Part shown: positions 50,900 through 60,488 of the stretch, in pieces
How the letters are laid out: each line of letters starts with the position of its first letter
Numbering within the stretch: position 1 is the first letter of the stretch
From: Candidatus Methylophosphatis roskildensis
GTDB taxonomy: Bacteria > Pseudomonadota > Gammaproteobacteria > Burkholderiales > Rhodocyclaceae
DNA length: 64,000 nt
Reading direction: 5' to 3'
Assembly: GCA_016708905.1 (NCBI GenBank)
Contig: JADJEV010000002.1
Location: forward strand, 248,001-312,000
Notes under the pieces: model-generated
Told to the model about the DNA's origin: nothing
Databases searched by the model: none
Seen by the model: the letters and a program-made list of their open reading frames with translations, nothing else
Made by a program: the position numbers and the translations under genes

Positions 50900-51931
50900 A
50901 TGGCTCAGCGACCACACGTCTGCATCGATCGCGTTCTGCCGCGCGATGTGATGCGTCTGCAACCCACCATCACGACGCGCGGCGGACGCAGCCGTGCCAT
51001 AGCACCGATCGGCAAGACCTGGATGAACGGCTCGACGCTGCACGTCAGCTTCCTCGGCGGGACGCCGCAGCAACAGGCGATCGCGCGCGAGCAGGCGCTG
51101 TGGTGGACCGCTCATGCCAATCTCACTTTTGTCTTCGGCAATGCGCCGGATGCCGACATCCGCATCAGTTTCGACCAGAACGACGGTGCCTGGAGCTATG
51201 TCGGTACCGATGCCAAGGGGATTGCCGCCGGCGAGGCAACGATGAACCTCGGTTTTCTCGACGGCGGCACGGCGGCCCACGAATTCGGCCACGCCATCGG
51301 GCTGGCCCACGAGCACCAGAACCCGGAGGGCGGCATCCAGTGGAACGAGGCGGTGGTGATACGCGATCTGGCCGGCCCGCCCAACTTCTGGAGCGAGGCG
51401 CAGACGCGCCACAACGTGCTGCGCAAGTACACGGCGGACCAGATCAACGGCACGGCCTTCGACCCCGACTCGATCATGCTGTATTTCTTCCCGGCCGAAT
51501 GGACGACCAACGGCATTGCCACCAAGCAGAACAACGTGCTTTCGGAGACCGACAAACGCTTCGTCGCCGCGGCCAAGATGTACCCGAAGAGCGATCCCGG
51601 CGTCAGCGGCGAGATCACGGAACTCGAGTTGGGCGCGCGCCGGCGCACTGCAGCCGGCATCGGCAAATTCGGCGAGGAAGACCTGTTCCGCTTTACCGCC
51701 GCCCGGTCCGGCCGCTACGTGGTGGACACTCGCGGCCCGACCGACGTGGTGATGAAGCTGTTCGGTCCCGACTCGCAGACCGCCGTGATCGCCGAGGACG
51801 ACGACTCGGGTGTCGACACCAACGCGCGCATCGCGGTCGATCTGATCGAAGGCGAATACTTCGTCCAGATCCGCCACTGGAACCGCGACAGCGGGATGGG
51901 GAACTACTCGATCAGGGTCAGGAGGATGTGA
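50900..51931 (+). CDS. Metzincin zinc metalloprotease with C-terminal PPC domain
   Basis: This 343-residue protein has the zinc motif HEFGHAIGLAHEHQ with H127, E128, H131 and H137, and a Met-turn SIMLY with M193. This is an astacin/matrixin-type layout, and the glutamate following H137 is typical of astacins. The C-terminal 90 residues form a PPC-like jelly roll (EEDLFRFTAARSGRYVVDTR, VIAEDDDSGVDTNARIAVDL, EGEYFVQIRHWNRDSG). No signal peptide is visible, although such enzymes are usually secreted; a non-classical route or a cytoplasmic role is possible. A strong ribosome-binding site (aaggagg) lies 8 bases upstream. It stands alone. Confidence 0.88.
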   Translation: MAQRPHVCIDRVLPRDVMRLQPTITTRGGRSRAIAPIGKTWMNGSTLHVSFLGGTPQQQAIAREQALWWTAHANLTFVFGNAPDADIRISFDQNDGAWSYVGTDAKGIAAGEATMNLGFLDGGTAAHEFGHAIGLAHEHQNPEGGIQWNEAVVIRDLAGPPNFWSEAQTRHNVLRKYTADQINGTAFDPDSIMLYFFPAEWTTNGIATKQNNVLSETDKRFVAAAKMYPKSDPGVSGEITELELGARRRTAAGIGKFGEEDLFRFTAARSGRYVVDTRGPTDVVMKLFGPDSQTAVIAEDDDSGVDTNARIAVDLIEGEYFVQIRHWNRDSGMGNYSIRVRRM

Positions 51932-52208
51932 GCAGTTTGCGCGCGCTCTTCCACATGCGCCAGCCGACATAGCCGCGCCGGACCCAGCGCCAGACAAAGC
52001 GCGGCCGCGCGACGACCAGGACGACTATTCCACCGGCAACCCACTCGGGATTGCGGCGCACGACTGCGCCGGCCTCGCGCAATCGATCGACGGCAACGAA
52101 CACCGGCGCAAGTCCGTCTGCGTGGGCGCCCATGCGATCGCGCAGATCGGCCGAGCGCAGCAGCAGACGCTGCTTTTTCAGCGCAAGCTCGGCCAGGCGA
52201 TCACTCAT
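51918..52208 (-). CDS. YqjK-like protein
   Basis: This 96-residue protein has a helical N-terminal half (MSDRLAELALKKQRLLLRSA) and one hydrophobic segment (WVAGGIVVLVVARPRFVWRW), ending in a basic tail. This resembles YqjK, encoded with YqjD and YqjE in enterobacteria. I chose the ATG at 52208, which overlaps the end of the upstream gene; the longer frame adds arginine-rich residues. It overlaps the end of the convergent protease gene by 14 bases. Function unknown, possibly stress-related membrane association. Confidence 0.7.
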   Translation of the reverse strand: MSDRLAELALKKQRLLLRSADLRDRMGAHADGLAPVFVAVDRLREAGAVVRRNPEWVAGGIVVLVVARPRFVWRWVRRGYVGWRMWKSARKLLTSS

Positions 52209-52591
52209 CGCTCGCGCTTGAGCGCCGCGGCGTCGCGCTTGAGTTCGGCAATGCTCTCGGCGAACGCTTGCGTGCCAGGACGCGCATGGCGCCGTGCCGT
52301 CAAGCCGAAGAAGACGCCGCAGGTGAGAAAGACCGCCGCAAAGACGCCGAGGGCGAGCAGGCGGTTGCTTTCCCACAGCAGTACGGTGATCGCCACTGCG
52401 AGGAACAGCAGGCCGAAGCTGACGAACAGGACCGCACCCGCGCCGAACAAGAGCGTGAGGCCGGCGCGCGCCTTCTCTTCCTGCAGTTCGGTGGCGAACA
52501 GATCGATGCGCACCCGCGCGACCGCCAGCAGCGTCGCGGCACTGCCGCGCAGCGACTCGAATACGCCTTCGCGCCGAGGCGTTTCGGGCAT
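52205..52591 (-). CDS. YqjE/holin-superfamily III-like membrane protein
   Basis: This 128-residue inner-membrane protein has two adjacent helices (GLTLLFGAGAVLFVSFGLLF and VTVLLWESNRLLALGVFAAVF) with short charged ends. The N-terminal FESLRGSAATLLAVARVRID and FATELQEEKAR are typical of the YqjE/DUF1469 family. Function is unknown; relatives are induced under stress and sit next to YqjD-like ribosome-associated proteins. It lies between the YqjD- and YqjK-like genes with a 4-base overlap to the latter. Confidence 0.85.
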   Translation of the reverse strand: MPETPRREGVFESLRGSAATLLAVARVRIDLFATELQEEKARAGLTLLFGAGAVLFVSFGLLFLAVAITVLLWESNRLLALGVFAAVFLTCGVFFGLTARRHARPGTQAFAESIAELKRDAAALKRER

Positions 52592-52598
52592 GCCGGGC

Positions 52599-52910
52599 TT
52601 ACCTGCGGCCGATCAGCAGGCCGAGTATCAATCCCACGGCGGCTGCGGCGCCGACAGCCCGCCACGGATGATCGTGCACATAGTCGTCGGTGACCCGTGC
52701 CGCAGCCTTGGCCTTTTCGACCGCCGCTTCTTCGGCCTGGGCGAGTTTGTGGCGGGCGGTCATCAGCCGCTCGCGCAGGCGCGCCCGCAGCTCACTCATC
52801 TTCTCGCCGCTGACATTGGCGGTTTCATGCAGCAGTTCCTCGGCATCGGCAACCACGCCTCTGAGGTCGGTAACGAGCTTGTCCTTGTTGTTGCTGTCCA
52901 TTTCGGTCAT
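52599..52910 (-). CDS. ElaB/YqjD-family (DUF883) membrane-anchored ribosome-associated protein
   Basis: This 103-residue protein has a long charged helix (NNKDKLVTDLRGVVADAEEL, SELRARLRERLMTARHKLAQ, EEAAVEKAKAAARVTDDYVH) followed by a C-terminal membrane helix with a glycine zipper, RAVGAAAAVGLILGLLIGRR. This is the ElaB/YqjD plan, in which stationary-phase ribosomes are bound at the membrane. The ATG at 52910 follows the site cgggag. It leads a three-gene unit with YqjE- and YqjK-like proteins. Confidence 0.9.
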   Translation of the reverse strand: MTEMDSNNKDKLVTDLRGVVADAEELLHETANVSGEKMSELRARLRERLMTARHKLAQAEEAAVEKAKAAARVTDDYVHDHPWRAVGAAAAVGLILGLLIGRR

Positions 52911-53045
52911 ACGAGTCTCCCGGCGGAAAAGTGAAGTGCGGTGAAGGGCGGCATCCAATCGAAATCCATGTGGCGTCATTATCGCTCGTATTCAAGCCCT
53001 ATTGCTCAACCCGGGCTCAACCCGGGCGATTTGCGCGCAGAAGTT

Positions 53046-53819
53046 TCAGCGTACCGCGTAATCGATGGTCAGCGGCGCGTGGTCGGAAAAGCGCTGCGCC
53101 GTATGAATCTCGGCCCGCTTTGCCTTGGCGGCGATGCCCGGCGTGGCGATCTGATAGTCGATGCGCCATCCGACGTTCCTTGCCCGCGCCTGGCCGCGAC
53201 TGGACCACCACGTGTATTGGTCCGGCAGTTTGTTGAGGCGACGGAATACGTCGACCCAGCCGACTTCATCGAACACCTGGGTCAGCCAGGCGCGCTCTTC
53301 GGGCAGAAAACCGGAGTTCTTCTGGTTCGATCGCCAGTTCTTCAGATCGATCGCCTGGTGGGCGATGTTCCAGTCACCGCACAGCACGATCTCCCGCCCG
53401 GATGCCGCAAGCGCCCGAAGATGAGGCAGGAAGCGTTCGAGAAAGCGAAACTTGGCAGCCTGCCGTTCAGGCGACGACGAACCCGAAGGCAGGTAGAGCG
53501 AAACGACCGTCAGCTTGCCGAGGTCGACTTCGAGGTAGCGGCCCTCGCGGTCGAATTCATCGTCGTTCATGCCCTGGATCACGCGCTGCGGCTTGCTCCG
53601 CGTGTAGATCGCTACGCCGCTGTAGCCCTTCTTTTCGGCGCAATGGAAATACCCGTGAAAGCCCGCGGGCTCGAGCATTTCCGGCGACAGATCGGCAATC
53701 TGCGCCTTGATTTCCTGCAGGCACACCACATCTGCATTCTGTTCGGCAAGCCAGGGGTAGAAGTTTTTGCTTGCCGCCGAGCGAATGCCGTTGAGATTGA
53801 GCGAGACGATCCTGAGCAT
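53046..53819 (-). CDS. xthA: Exodeoxyribonuclease III / AP endonuclease
   Basis: This 257-residue enzyme repairs abasic sites. Conserved catalytic blocks are SLNLNGIRSAASKNF, VCLQEIKAQ with the metal-binding glutamate, GYSGVAIYTR, VVSLYLPSG, LCGDWNIAHQAIDLKNW with the catalytic D-x-N, and RNVGWRIDYQIATPG, then HAPLTID at the C-terminus. The start at 53819 is an ATG, and the protein length is normal. It is divergent from pyrE, with a 180-base gap that should hold both promoters. Confidence 0.96.
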   Translation of the reverse strand: MLRIVSLNLNGIRSAASKNFYPWLAEQNADVVCLQEIKAQIADLSPEMLEPAGFHGYFHCAEKKGYSGVAIYTRSKPQRVIQGMNDDEFDREGRYLEVDLGKLTVVSLYLPSGSSSPERQAAKFRFLERFLPHLRALAASGREIVLCGDWNIAHQAIDLKNWRSNQKNSGFLPEERAWLTQVFDEVGWVDVFRRLNKLPDQYTWWSSRGQARARNVGWRIDYQIATPGIAAKAKRAEIHTAQRFSDHAPLTIDYAVR

Positions 53820-54000
53820 GGAAGTCGGCGGTGCGACCGCCCGGTTGGTGGATCGATGTCCTGTCCCACGTCACCGATGCCGGCGCAATCCGGTCAGCAT
53901 CATGGCGAGTGGTGCGTTTAGCCTTTGCCAGAGCGCTTCCGCTAGGTTTTGGCCGAAAATTGTGCTCCAATCGAATCTTCGGAAGGACGATCGGGGGATC

Positions 54001-54651
54001 GTGGATTTTAGTCGTGAATTCATCGCACTGGCGTGCGATCTCGGGGTGCTGCGTTTCGGCGAGTTCAAGACCAAGGCCGGGCGCCTGTCACCTTACTTCT
54101 TCAATGCGGGCCTGTTCCGGGACGGGGAATCGCTGCGGCGTCTGTGCGCCTTCTACGCCCGCGCGATCCTCGCGTCGGGCATCGATTTCGACATGCTTTT
54201 CGGCCCCGCCTACAAGGGTATTCCGCTGGTCGCGGGAACGGCGATCGAACTTGCGCACGATGGCCGTAACCTTCCCTATTGCTTCAACCGCAAGGAAGCC
54301 AAGGACCACGGCGAGGGGGGCACCAGCATCGGCAGCGATCTTTCGGGTCGGGTGCTGATCATCGACGACGTGATTTCGGCCGGCACCTCGGTGGGCGAGT
54401 CGGTGGACCTGATCCGCGCGGCCGGCGCCACGCCGTGCGGCGTGGTGATTGCGCTGGACCGGATGGAGCGCGGCCAGGGCGAACTGTCTGCCGTGCAGGA
54501 AGTGGAGCAGCACTACCGCATGCCCGTGGTCAGCGTGGCCAGCCTGGACGACCTGATCGGCTACCTCGCCGACTCGCCGGCGCTTGCCGCCAATCTCGAT
54601 GCGGTACGACGCTACCGCGCAAGCTACGGAGTTGCCCATGCCGCGGTTTGA
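54001..54651 (+). CDS. pyrE: Orotate phosphoribosyltransferase
   Basis: This 216-residue enzyme makes OMP from orotate and PRPP. Conserved regions are FGEFKTKAGRLSPYFFNAGL, LFGPAYKGIPLVAGTAIEL, NRKEAKDHGEGG and the PRPP motif LIIDDVISAGTSVGES. I chose the GTG at 54001 (protein M-D-F-S-R-E-F) because it matches the family start and follows a gggg-rich site. The frame is open upstream to 53767 without homology. The last 14 bases overlap the start of the next gene. Confidence 0.95.
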   Translation: MDFSREFIALACDLGVLRFGEFKTKAGRLSPYFFNAGLFRDGESLRRLCAFYARAILASGIDFDMLFGPAYKGIPLVAGTAIELAHDGRNLPYCFNRKEAKDHGEGGTSIGSDLSGRVLIIDDVISAGTSVGESVDLIRAAGATPCGVVIALDRMERGQGELSAVQEVEQHYRMPVVSVASLDDLIGYLADSPALAANLDAVRRYRASYGVAHAAV

Positions 54652-55294
54652 ACGGATCTGGGTGCTGGCGGTTCAGTTGATCGTCGCCGCGATGCCCGGC
54701 GCTGGCAGCGCGTGGGCACAGCAATCGACGACCCCCAAGCAGACCTACTGCTGCAACGACTCCGATGGTGTGCAGATCTGCTCCGACCGCTTGCCCCACC
54801 AGTGCTACAACCGCGCCTATCGCGTGATGGAGGGCAGCACCGTGGTTCGGCGCGAAGAAGCGCCGCTGTCCGCCGAGCAGCGCAGGCAGCGCATCATCGA
54901 GGACAGGCGCCAGCTCGAGGAAGACCGTGCCCGCCGCGAAGGGCTGCGGCGCGACCGCATCCTGATCGACACCTACAATTCGGTGCAGGATATCGACGTC
55001 CAGCGTGAGCGCGCGATCAAGGAAATCGAGCACGGCATGCTGCAGGCGAAGAACGAACTGGTCGAGCTGGAGAAGCAGCGCCAGGCCTTGGTCGAGGAGA
55101 CCGAGTTCTACCGGCGCAAGACGATGCCCGCCGAGTTGCGTGCGGCGATACGTGCCAACGAGGCCGACATCGCGGCGCAGCAAAGCATCGTCGACTCGAA
55201 GAAGAAGGATATCGACGCCGTCAACGCGCGCTACGACGAAGACAAGCGCCGCTACATTCACTTGCTGCGCAACGCGCCCAGGGCAGCCGAGTAG
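54638..55294 (+). CDS. Exported coiled-coil protein with a cysteine-rich DUF4124-like N-terminus
   Basis: This 218-residue protein has a signal peptide (MPRFERIWVLAVQLIVAAMP, cleaved near SAWA-QQS). A short cysteine-containing region follows, QTYCCNDSDGVQICSDRLP, resembling DUF4124. Then comes a long charged coiled coil, from residue 75 to the end (RRQRIIEDRRQLEEDRARRE, QAKNELVELEKQRQALVEET). It overlaps pyrE by 14 bases and is probably cotranscribed. Relatives are common in betaproteobacteria next to pyrE, but the role is unknown. It should sit in the periplasm. Confidence 0.8.
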   Translation: MPRFERIWVLAVQLIVAAMPGAGSAWAQQSTTPKQTYCCNDSDGVQICSDRLPHQCYNRAYRVMEGSTVVRREEAPLSAEQRRQRIIEDRRQLEEDRARREGLRRDRILIDTYNSVQDIDVQRERAIKEIEHGMLQAKNELVELEKQRQALVEETEFYRRKTMPAELRAAIRANEADIAAQQSIVDSKKKDIDAVNARYDEDKRRYIHLLRNAPRAAE

Positions 55295-55324
55295 CGGCCA
55301 GGATTCCGCGCGCACCCGGGCGCG

Positions 55325-56788
<1,464 letters not shown>

Positions 56789-56803
56789 CTCGTCTTCCGT
56801 CGT

Positions 56804-57337
56804 TCAGCCGCAGCTGCCGTTGTAGGCATCGGCCAGTATCGGCCACAGATAATCGACCACGTCGCCCGAGCACATGGTTTTGCAGGCGCTGAATGCCACC
56901 GCCACCTGGCGGCCCTGCTCCCACATGCGCACGGTGCAGCGCCGGCGCTCGCCCTGCAACTCGACGTTGGGCATGTCCTTGGTCTGGCGGAAATCGCGTA
57001 ATGCGAAGCGGCAGGTACCGTGCTTGGGGTGATTGACCGTCGCCTCGAACTCCTGCACCAGTCCGGCGGCCACGCGCAGCTTCATCGCGCCGTTGTAGCC
57101 GGTTTCGTCCTTGAACGCGCAGTCCGAGCGCACGTTGAGCGGGCGCAGGGGAATCGGCCCGCGCCTGGCGCGCGGGGCCGGCCGCTCGGCCCTTTGCGCC
57201 GGCGAAGTTACAACGGGGGTTGGCTGAGAGCCGCTCCCAGCGGGCTTCTCCAGGCCGGCACAGCCAGCAACCAGCAGGCATGCGGCTCCTGGCATTGCCA
57301 GTCTGAGGAACAAGTACCTGTGCGGCTTCCAGGGCAT
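56804..57337 (-). CDS. Small lipoprotein inserted in the gatCAB operon
   Basis: This 177-residue protein has a signal peptide with a lipobox ending LVAGC at about residue 26 (MPGAACLLVAGCAGLEKPAG). A proline-rich linker follows, then a compact domain with four cysteines (SDCAFKDETGY, HGTCRFALRDFRQ, RRCTVRMWEQGR, SACKTMCSGD). I do not recognise it. The signal region overlaps a cluster of CATGCGGCTTCC-type repeats. The upstream ATG at 57337 or the internal ATG at 57295 are both possible starts. It lies between gatA (5 bases upstream) and gatB, so it is cotranscribed with them although its job is unrelated. Confidence 0.7.
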   Translation of the reverse strand: MPWKPHRYLFLRLAMPGAACLLVAGCAGLEKPAGSGSQPTPVVTSPAQRAERPAPRARRGPIPLRPLNVRSDCAFKDETGYNGAMKLRVAAGLVQEFEATVNHPKHGTCRFALRDFRQTKDMPNVELQGERRRCTVRMWEQGRQVAVAFSACKTMCSGDVVDYLWPILADAYNGSCG

Positions 57338-57370
57338 GCGACTATGCGAATCCGGCCGGCATGCGGCTAT
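57275..57370. repeat. CATGCGGCTTCC-type repeat cluster at the gatA 3' end
   Basis: Units gcatgcggctcctggcat, gtgcggcttccagggcat and ggcatgcggctatgccag occur within 100 bases. They overlap the end of gatA and the first codons of the lipoprotein gene. They match units at 22080-22190 and 45660-45770. Confidence 0.5.
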
Positions 57371-58811
57371 GCCAGTCGGTCGCGAGCTGATACTGGTGCG
57401 CCACGCCCAGCATGCGCGCTTCGCCGAAGTAGTTGCCGATGATCTGCAGGCCGACCGGCATGTTCCCGGATTTTTCGTCCGCGCCGAAGCCGCAGGGGAT
57501 CGACATGCCGGGCAGCCCCGCAAGGTTGGTCGAAATCGTATAGATGTCCGACAGGTACATCTGCACCGGGTCGGCGATTCTGGCACCGTGCGCGAAGGCG
57601 ACCGAGGGCGAGGTCGGCCCCATGATCACGTCGCAGTCCGCGAACGCGGTGACGAAATCCTGCGCGATCAGGCGGCGGATCTTCTGCGCCTGCAGGTAGT
57701 AGGCATCGTAGTAGCCGTGCGACAGCACGTAGGTGCCGATCAGGATGCGCCGCTTGACTTCAGCGCCGAAGCCTTGCGCGCGGCTCTTGCAGTACATGTC
57801 GGTCAGGTCGCCGTATTCCGGCGCGCGATAGCCGTAGCGCACGCCGTCGAAGCGCGACAGGTTGGACGAGCACTCGGCCGGCGCGATCACGTAGTAGGCC
57901 GGCACCGACAGCCCCGAGTTGGGCAGGCTGATGTCCACGGTGCGCGCGCCCAGCTTGCGATACTGCTCGAGCGCCGCTTCGACCGCCGTGCGCACGTCGT
58001 CGGCCATGCCGGGGCCGAAGAACTCCCTGGGCAATCCGATCCGCAGCCCGACCAGCGGCCGGGCGAGATCGCGCGTGTAGTCCTCGACCGGGCGATCGAG
58101 CGAGGTCGAGTCGCGCGCATCGAAGCCGGCCATCGCGTTGAGGAGCAAGGCGCAGTCCTCGGCCGACCTAGCCATCGGCCCGGCCTGATCGAGCGACGAG
58201 GCGAAGGCGATCATGCCGTAGCGCGAGACCACGCCGTAGGTCGGCTTCAAGCCGGTCAGGCCGCACAGTGCGGCCGGCTGGCGGATCGAACCGCCGGTGT
58301 CGGTGCCGGTGGCGGCCGGCGCCATCCGCGCGGCGACACAGGCGGCCGAGCCGCCCGACGAGCCGCCGGGCACCCTGCCCGGATTCCACGGATTCCTGAC
58401 CGGGCCGAAGAACGAAGTCTCGTTCGATGAACCCATCGCGAACTCGTCCATATTGGTCTTGCCCAGGGTCACGCTGCCGGCGCGCTTGAACTGCGCGATC
58501 ACGTGCGCGTCGTAGGGGCCGACGAAGTTCGCCAGCATTTTCGAACCGCAGGTGGTGAGCCAGCCGTCGGCGACGAAGATGTCCTTCTGCGCGATCGGAA
58601 TCCCGGTCAGCGGGCCGCCGTCGCCGGCGGCGCGCCGCGCATCGGCCGCCCTCGCCTCGGCCAGCGTTCGCTCATGGTCGACCGTGATGAAGGCGTTGAT
58701 TGCCGGATTCAGCGCTGCGATACGGTCGAGGAACAGGGTGCTCAGTTCGACACTCGAAATCCGCCCGGCGGCGAGCGCGGCGGACAGTTCGGAAAGTGAC
58801 GCGTTGATCAT
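57342..58811 (-). CDS. gatA: Glutamyl-tRNA(Gln) amidotransferase subunit A
   Basis: This 489-residue amidase releases ammonia from glutamine. The Ser-cisSer-Lys triad region is present: GIPIAQKDIFV with the lysine, PGGSSGGSAACVAARM with the cis-serine and DTGGSIRQPAALCG with the nucleophile. The C-terminal parts (YVLSHGYYDAYYLQAQKIRR and GLPGMSIPCGF) are normal. It follows gatC and precedes the lipoprotein gene. Its last codons (DWHSRMPAGFA) contain the repeat sequence described above. Confidence 0.97.
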   Translation of the reverse strand: MINASLSELSAALAAGRISSVELSTLFLDRIAALNPAINAFITVDHERTLAEARAADARRAAGDGGPLTGIPIAQKDIFVADGWLTTCGSKMLANFVGPYDAHVIAQFKRAGSVTLGKTNMDEFAMGSSNETSFFGPVRNPWNPGRVPGGSSGGSAACVAARMAPAATGTDTGGSIRQPAALCGLTGLKPTYGVVSRYGMIAFASSLDQAGPMARSAEDCALLLNAMAGFDARDSTSLDRPVEDYTRDLARPLVGLRIGLPREFFGPGMADDVRTAVEAALEQYRKLGARTVDISLPNSGLSVPAYYVIAPAECSSNLSRFDGVRYGYRAPEYGDLTDMYCKSRAQGFGAEVKRRILIGTYVLSHGYYDAYYLQAQKIRRLIAQDFVTAFADCDVIMGPTSPSVAFAHGARIADPVQMYLSDIYTISTNLAGLPGMSIPCGFGADEKSGNMPVGLQIIGNYFGEARMLGVAHQYQLATDWHSRMPAGFA

Positions 58812-58858
58812 GGATGGTGGGTTCTTTGGAACGCGCGGTGCCCGGACCGCCCGACGAT

Positions 58859-59146
58859 CTACTCGATGACCTTGGGTACCAGATAGAGGCCGGCTTCGAC
58901 GTCGGGCGCGATCGCCTGGAAGCGCCCGCGCAAGTCGGATTCGCTGACGCGGTCTTCGCGCAGCCGCTGCGACAGATCGACTGCGTGCGACATCGGCTCG
59001 ACGCCCGCGGTGTCGACCGCCTGCATCTGCTCGATCAGGCCGAAAATGCCGTTCAACTGATCGCGAATACGCTCGTCTTCGCCGGGCGCGAGTTCAATGC
59101 GCGCGAGATGCGCGATGCGATGGACCTGTTCGTTGGTGAGTGACAT
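58859..59146 (-). CDS. gatC: Aspartyl/glutamyl-tRNA amidotransferase subunit C
   Basis: This 95-residue subunit wraps around GatA and stabilises the complex. The helix VHRIAHLARIELAPGEDERI, the central IFGLIEQMQAVDTAGVEPMS and the C-terminal LVPKVIE are conserved GatC features. It is the first gene of the gatCAB unit and is divergent from mreB; the 184-base gap between them should hold both promoters. Start and length are normal. Confidence 0.95.
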   Translation of the reverse strand: MSLTNEQVHRIAHLARIELAPGEDERIRDQLNGIFGLIEQMQAVDTAGVEPMSHAVDLSQRLREDRVSESDLRGRFQAIAPDVEAGLYLVPKVIE

Positions 59147-59187
59147 CGGGCCGGTTCCACTCGGGCTGTGACAGCGCGTTTCGTGGC

Positions 59188-59216
59188 TTAATGCAGGGAG
59201 CGAGTTAGGGTATCAT
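59188..59216 (+). promoter_or_regulatory. Candidate mreB promoter with adjoining palindrome
   Basis: ttaatg (59188-59193) and tatcat (59211-59216), with a 17-base spacer, make a plausible promoter toward mreB. The -10 lies inside a near-perfect palindrome, gggtatcataccc (59208-59220), which could be an operator or simply supply -10-like boxes in both directions. Other promoters are possible. Confidence 0.35.
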
Positions 59217-59330
59217 ACCCGTTTATCTTTCCCCACCCGCCGCCGCGGGCGAAGGCGATCGGGACGCGCCGCCGATGCTGCCGTTCGACGACAAGACGCC
59301 GCAGCCGGGATCTATCGGGACCCACAGACA

Positions 59331-60377
59331 ATGATGTTTGGTTTTCTTCGCTCCTACTTTTCCAATGATCTGGCGATCGACTTGGGTACCGCGAACACGC
59401 TGATCTACGTTCGCGGCAAGGGCATCGTGCTGGACGAACCGTCGGTCGTGGCGATTCGCACCGAGGGCGGCCCGAACGCCAAGAAGACGATCCAGGCCGT
59501 CGGCATGGCCGCCAAGCAGATGCTCGGCAAGACGCCCGGCAACATCACCGCCATCCGCCCGATGAAGGACGGCGTGATCGCGGATTTCACCGTCACCGAG
59601 CAGATGCTGAAGCAGTTCATCAAGATGGTGCACGAGACGCGGCTGTTCTCGCCGTCCCCGCGCATCATCATCTGCGTGCCCTGCGGCTCGACCCAGGTCG
59701 AGCGCCGTGCGATCCGCGAATCGGCGCTCGGTGCCGGCGCCAGCAATGTGTATCTGATCGAAGAGCCGATGGCCGCGGCCATCGGCGCCGGCCTGCCGGT
59801 CGCCGATGCGACCGGCTCGATGGTCGTCGACATCGGTGGCGGCACCACAGAAGTGGGGGTCATCTCCCTCGGCGGCATGGTCTACGCCGGCTCGGTGCGG
59901 GTCGGCGGCGACAAGTTCGATGAGGCGATCATCAACTACATCCGCCGCAACTACGGCATGCTGATCGGCGAGGCCACGGCCGAGATGATCAAGAAGGAAA
60001 TCGGCTCGGCCTTCCCCGGCTCCGAGGTCAGGGAGATCGAGGTCAAGGGCCGCAATCTGGCCGAGGGAATTCCGCGCAGCTTCACGATCTCGTCCAACGA
60101 GATCCTCGAGTCGCTGACGGACCCGCTCAATTCGATCGTCAGCTCGGTCAAGACAGCCCTCGAGCAGACCCCGCCCGAACTCGGCGCCGACATCGCCGAA
60201 CGCGGCATGGTGCTGACCGGTGGCGGCGCACTGCTGCGCGACATCGATCGCCTGCTGATGGAGGAAACCGGTCTGCCCGTGGTGGTGGCGGACGAACCGC
60301 TGACCTGCGTGGTACGCGGCTCCGGCATGGCGCTGGAGAAGATGGACAAGCTCGGCAATATCTTTGCCAGCGAATAG
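59331..60377 (+). CDS. mreB: Rod shape-determining protein MreB
   Basis: This 348-residue bacterial actin forms filaments under the inner membrane that guide cell-wall growth. Nucleotide-binding blocks are IDLGTANTLIY, VVDIGGGTTEVGVISLGG and LTGGGALLRDIDRLL. The N-terminal MMFGFLRSYFSN is the membrane-binding amphipathic region; the second ATG (59334) is also possible. It is the first gene of the mreB-mreC-mreD-mrdA-rodA operon. Confidence 0.97.
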   Translation: MMFGFLRSYFSNDLAIDLGTANTLIYVRGKGIVLDEPSVVAIRTEGGPNAKKTIQAVGMAAKQMLGKTPGNITAIRPMKDGVIADFTVTEQMLKQFIKMVHETRLFSPSPRIIICVPCGSTQVERRAIRESALGAGASNVYLIEEPMAAAIGAGLPVADATGSMVVDIGGGTTEVGVISLGGMVYAGSVRVGGDKFDEAIINYIRRNYGMLIGEATAEMIKKEIGSAFPGSEVREIEVKGRNLAEGIPRSFTISSNEILESLTDPLNSIVSSVKTALEQTPPELGADIAERGMVLTGGGALLRDIDRLLMEETGLPVVVADEPLTCVVRGSGMALEKMDKLGNIFASE

Positions 60378-60384
60378 CCTTCGG

Positions 60385-60480
60385 CGGTGAGGGGAGAGGC
60401 GCGAAGGGTGAGGAGCGAGACAGCGGGGTGGCCCCACCCGGTGTGTTCCCCTGACCCCTCACCCCTCATCCCTCACCTCT
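60385..60480. repeat. CCCCTCA-type repeat hairpin between mreB and mreC
   Basis: gtgaggggagagg, gggtgaggagcgag on the left and gacccctcacccctcatc, cctcacctct on the right form a long imperfect stem around ggtggccccaccc. The same design is seen between hslV and hslU. It may attenuate the distal mre genes, or may simply be a dispersed repeat. Confidence 0.65.
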
Positions 60481-60488
60481 GACCGACA

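Noticed and set aside
59223..60437. 404-codon open frame on the - strand opposite mreB
   Set aside because: It is antisense to a strongly conserved gene; the frame is a by-product of codon bias.
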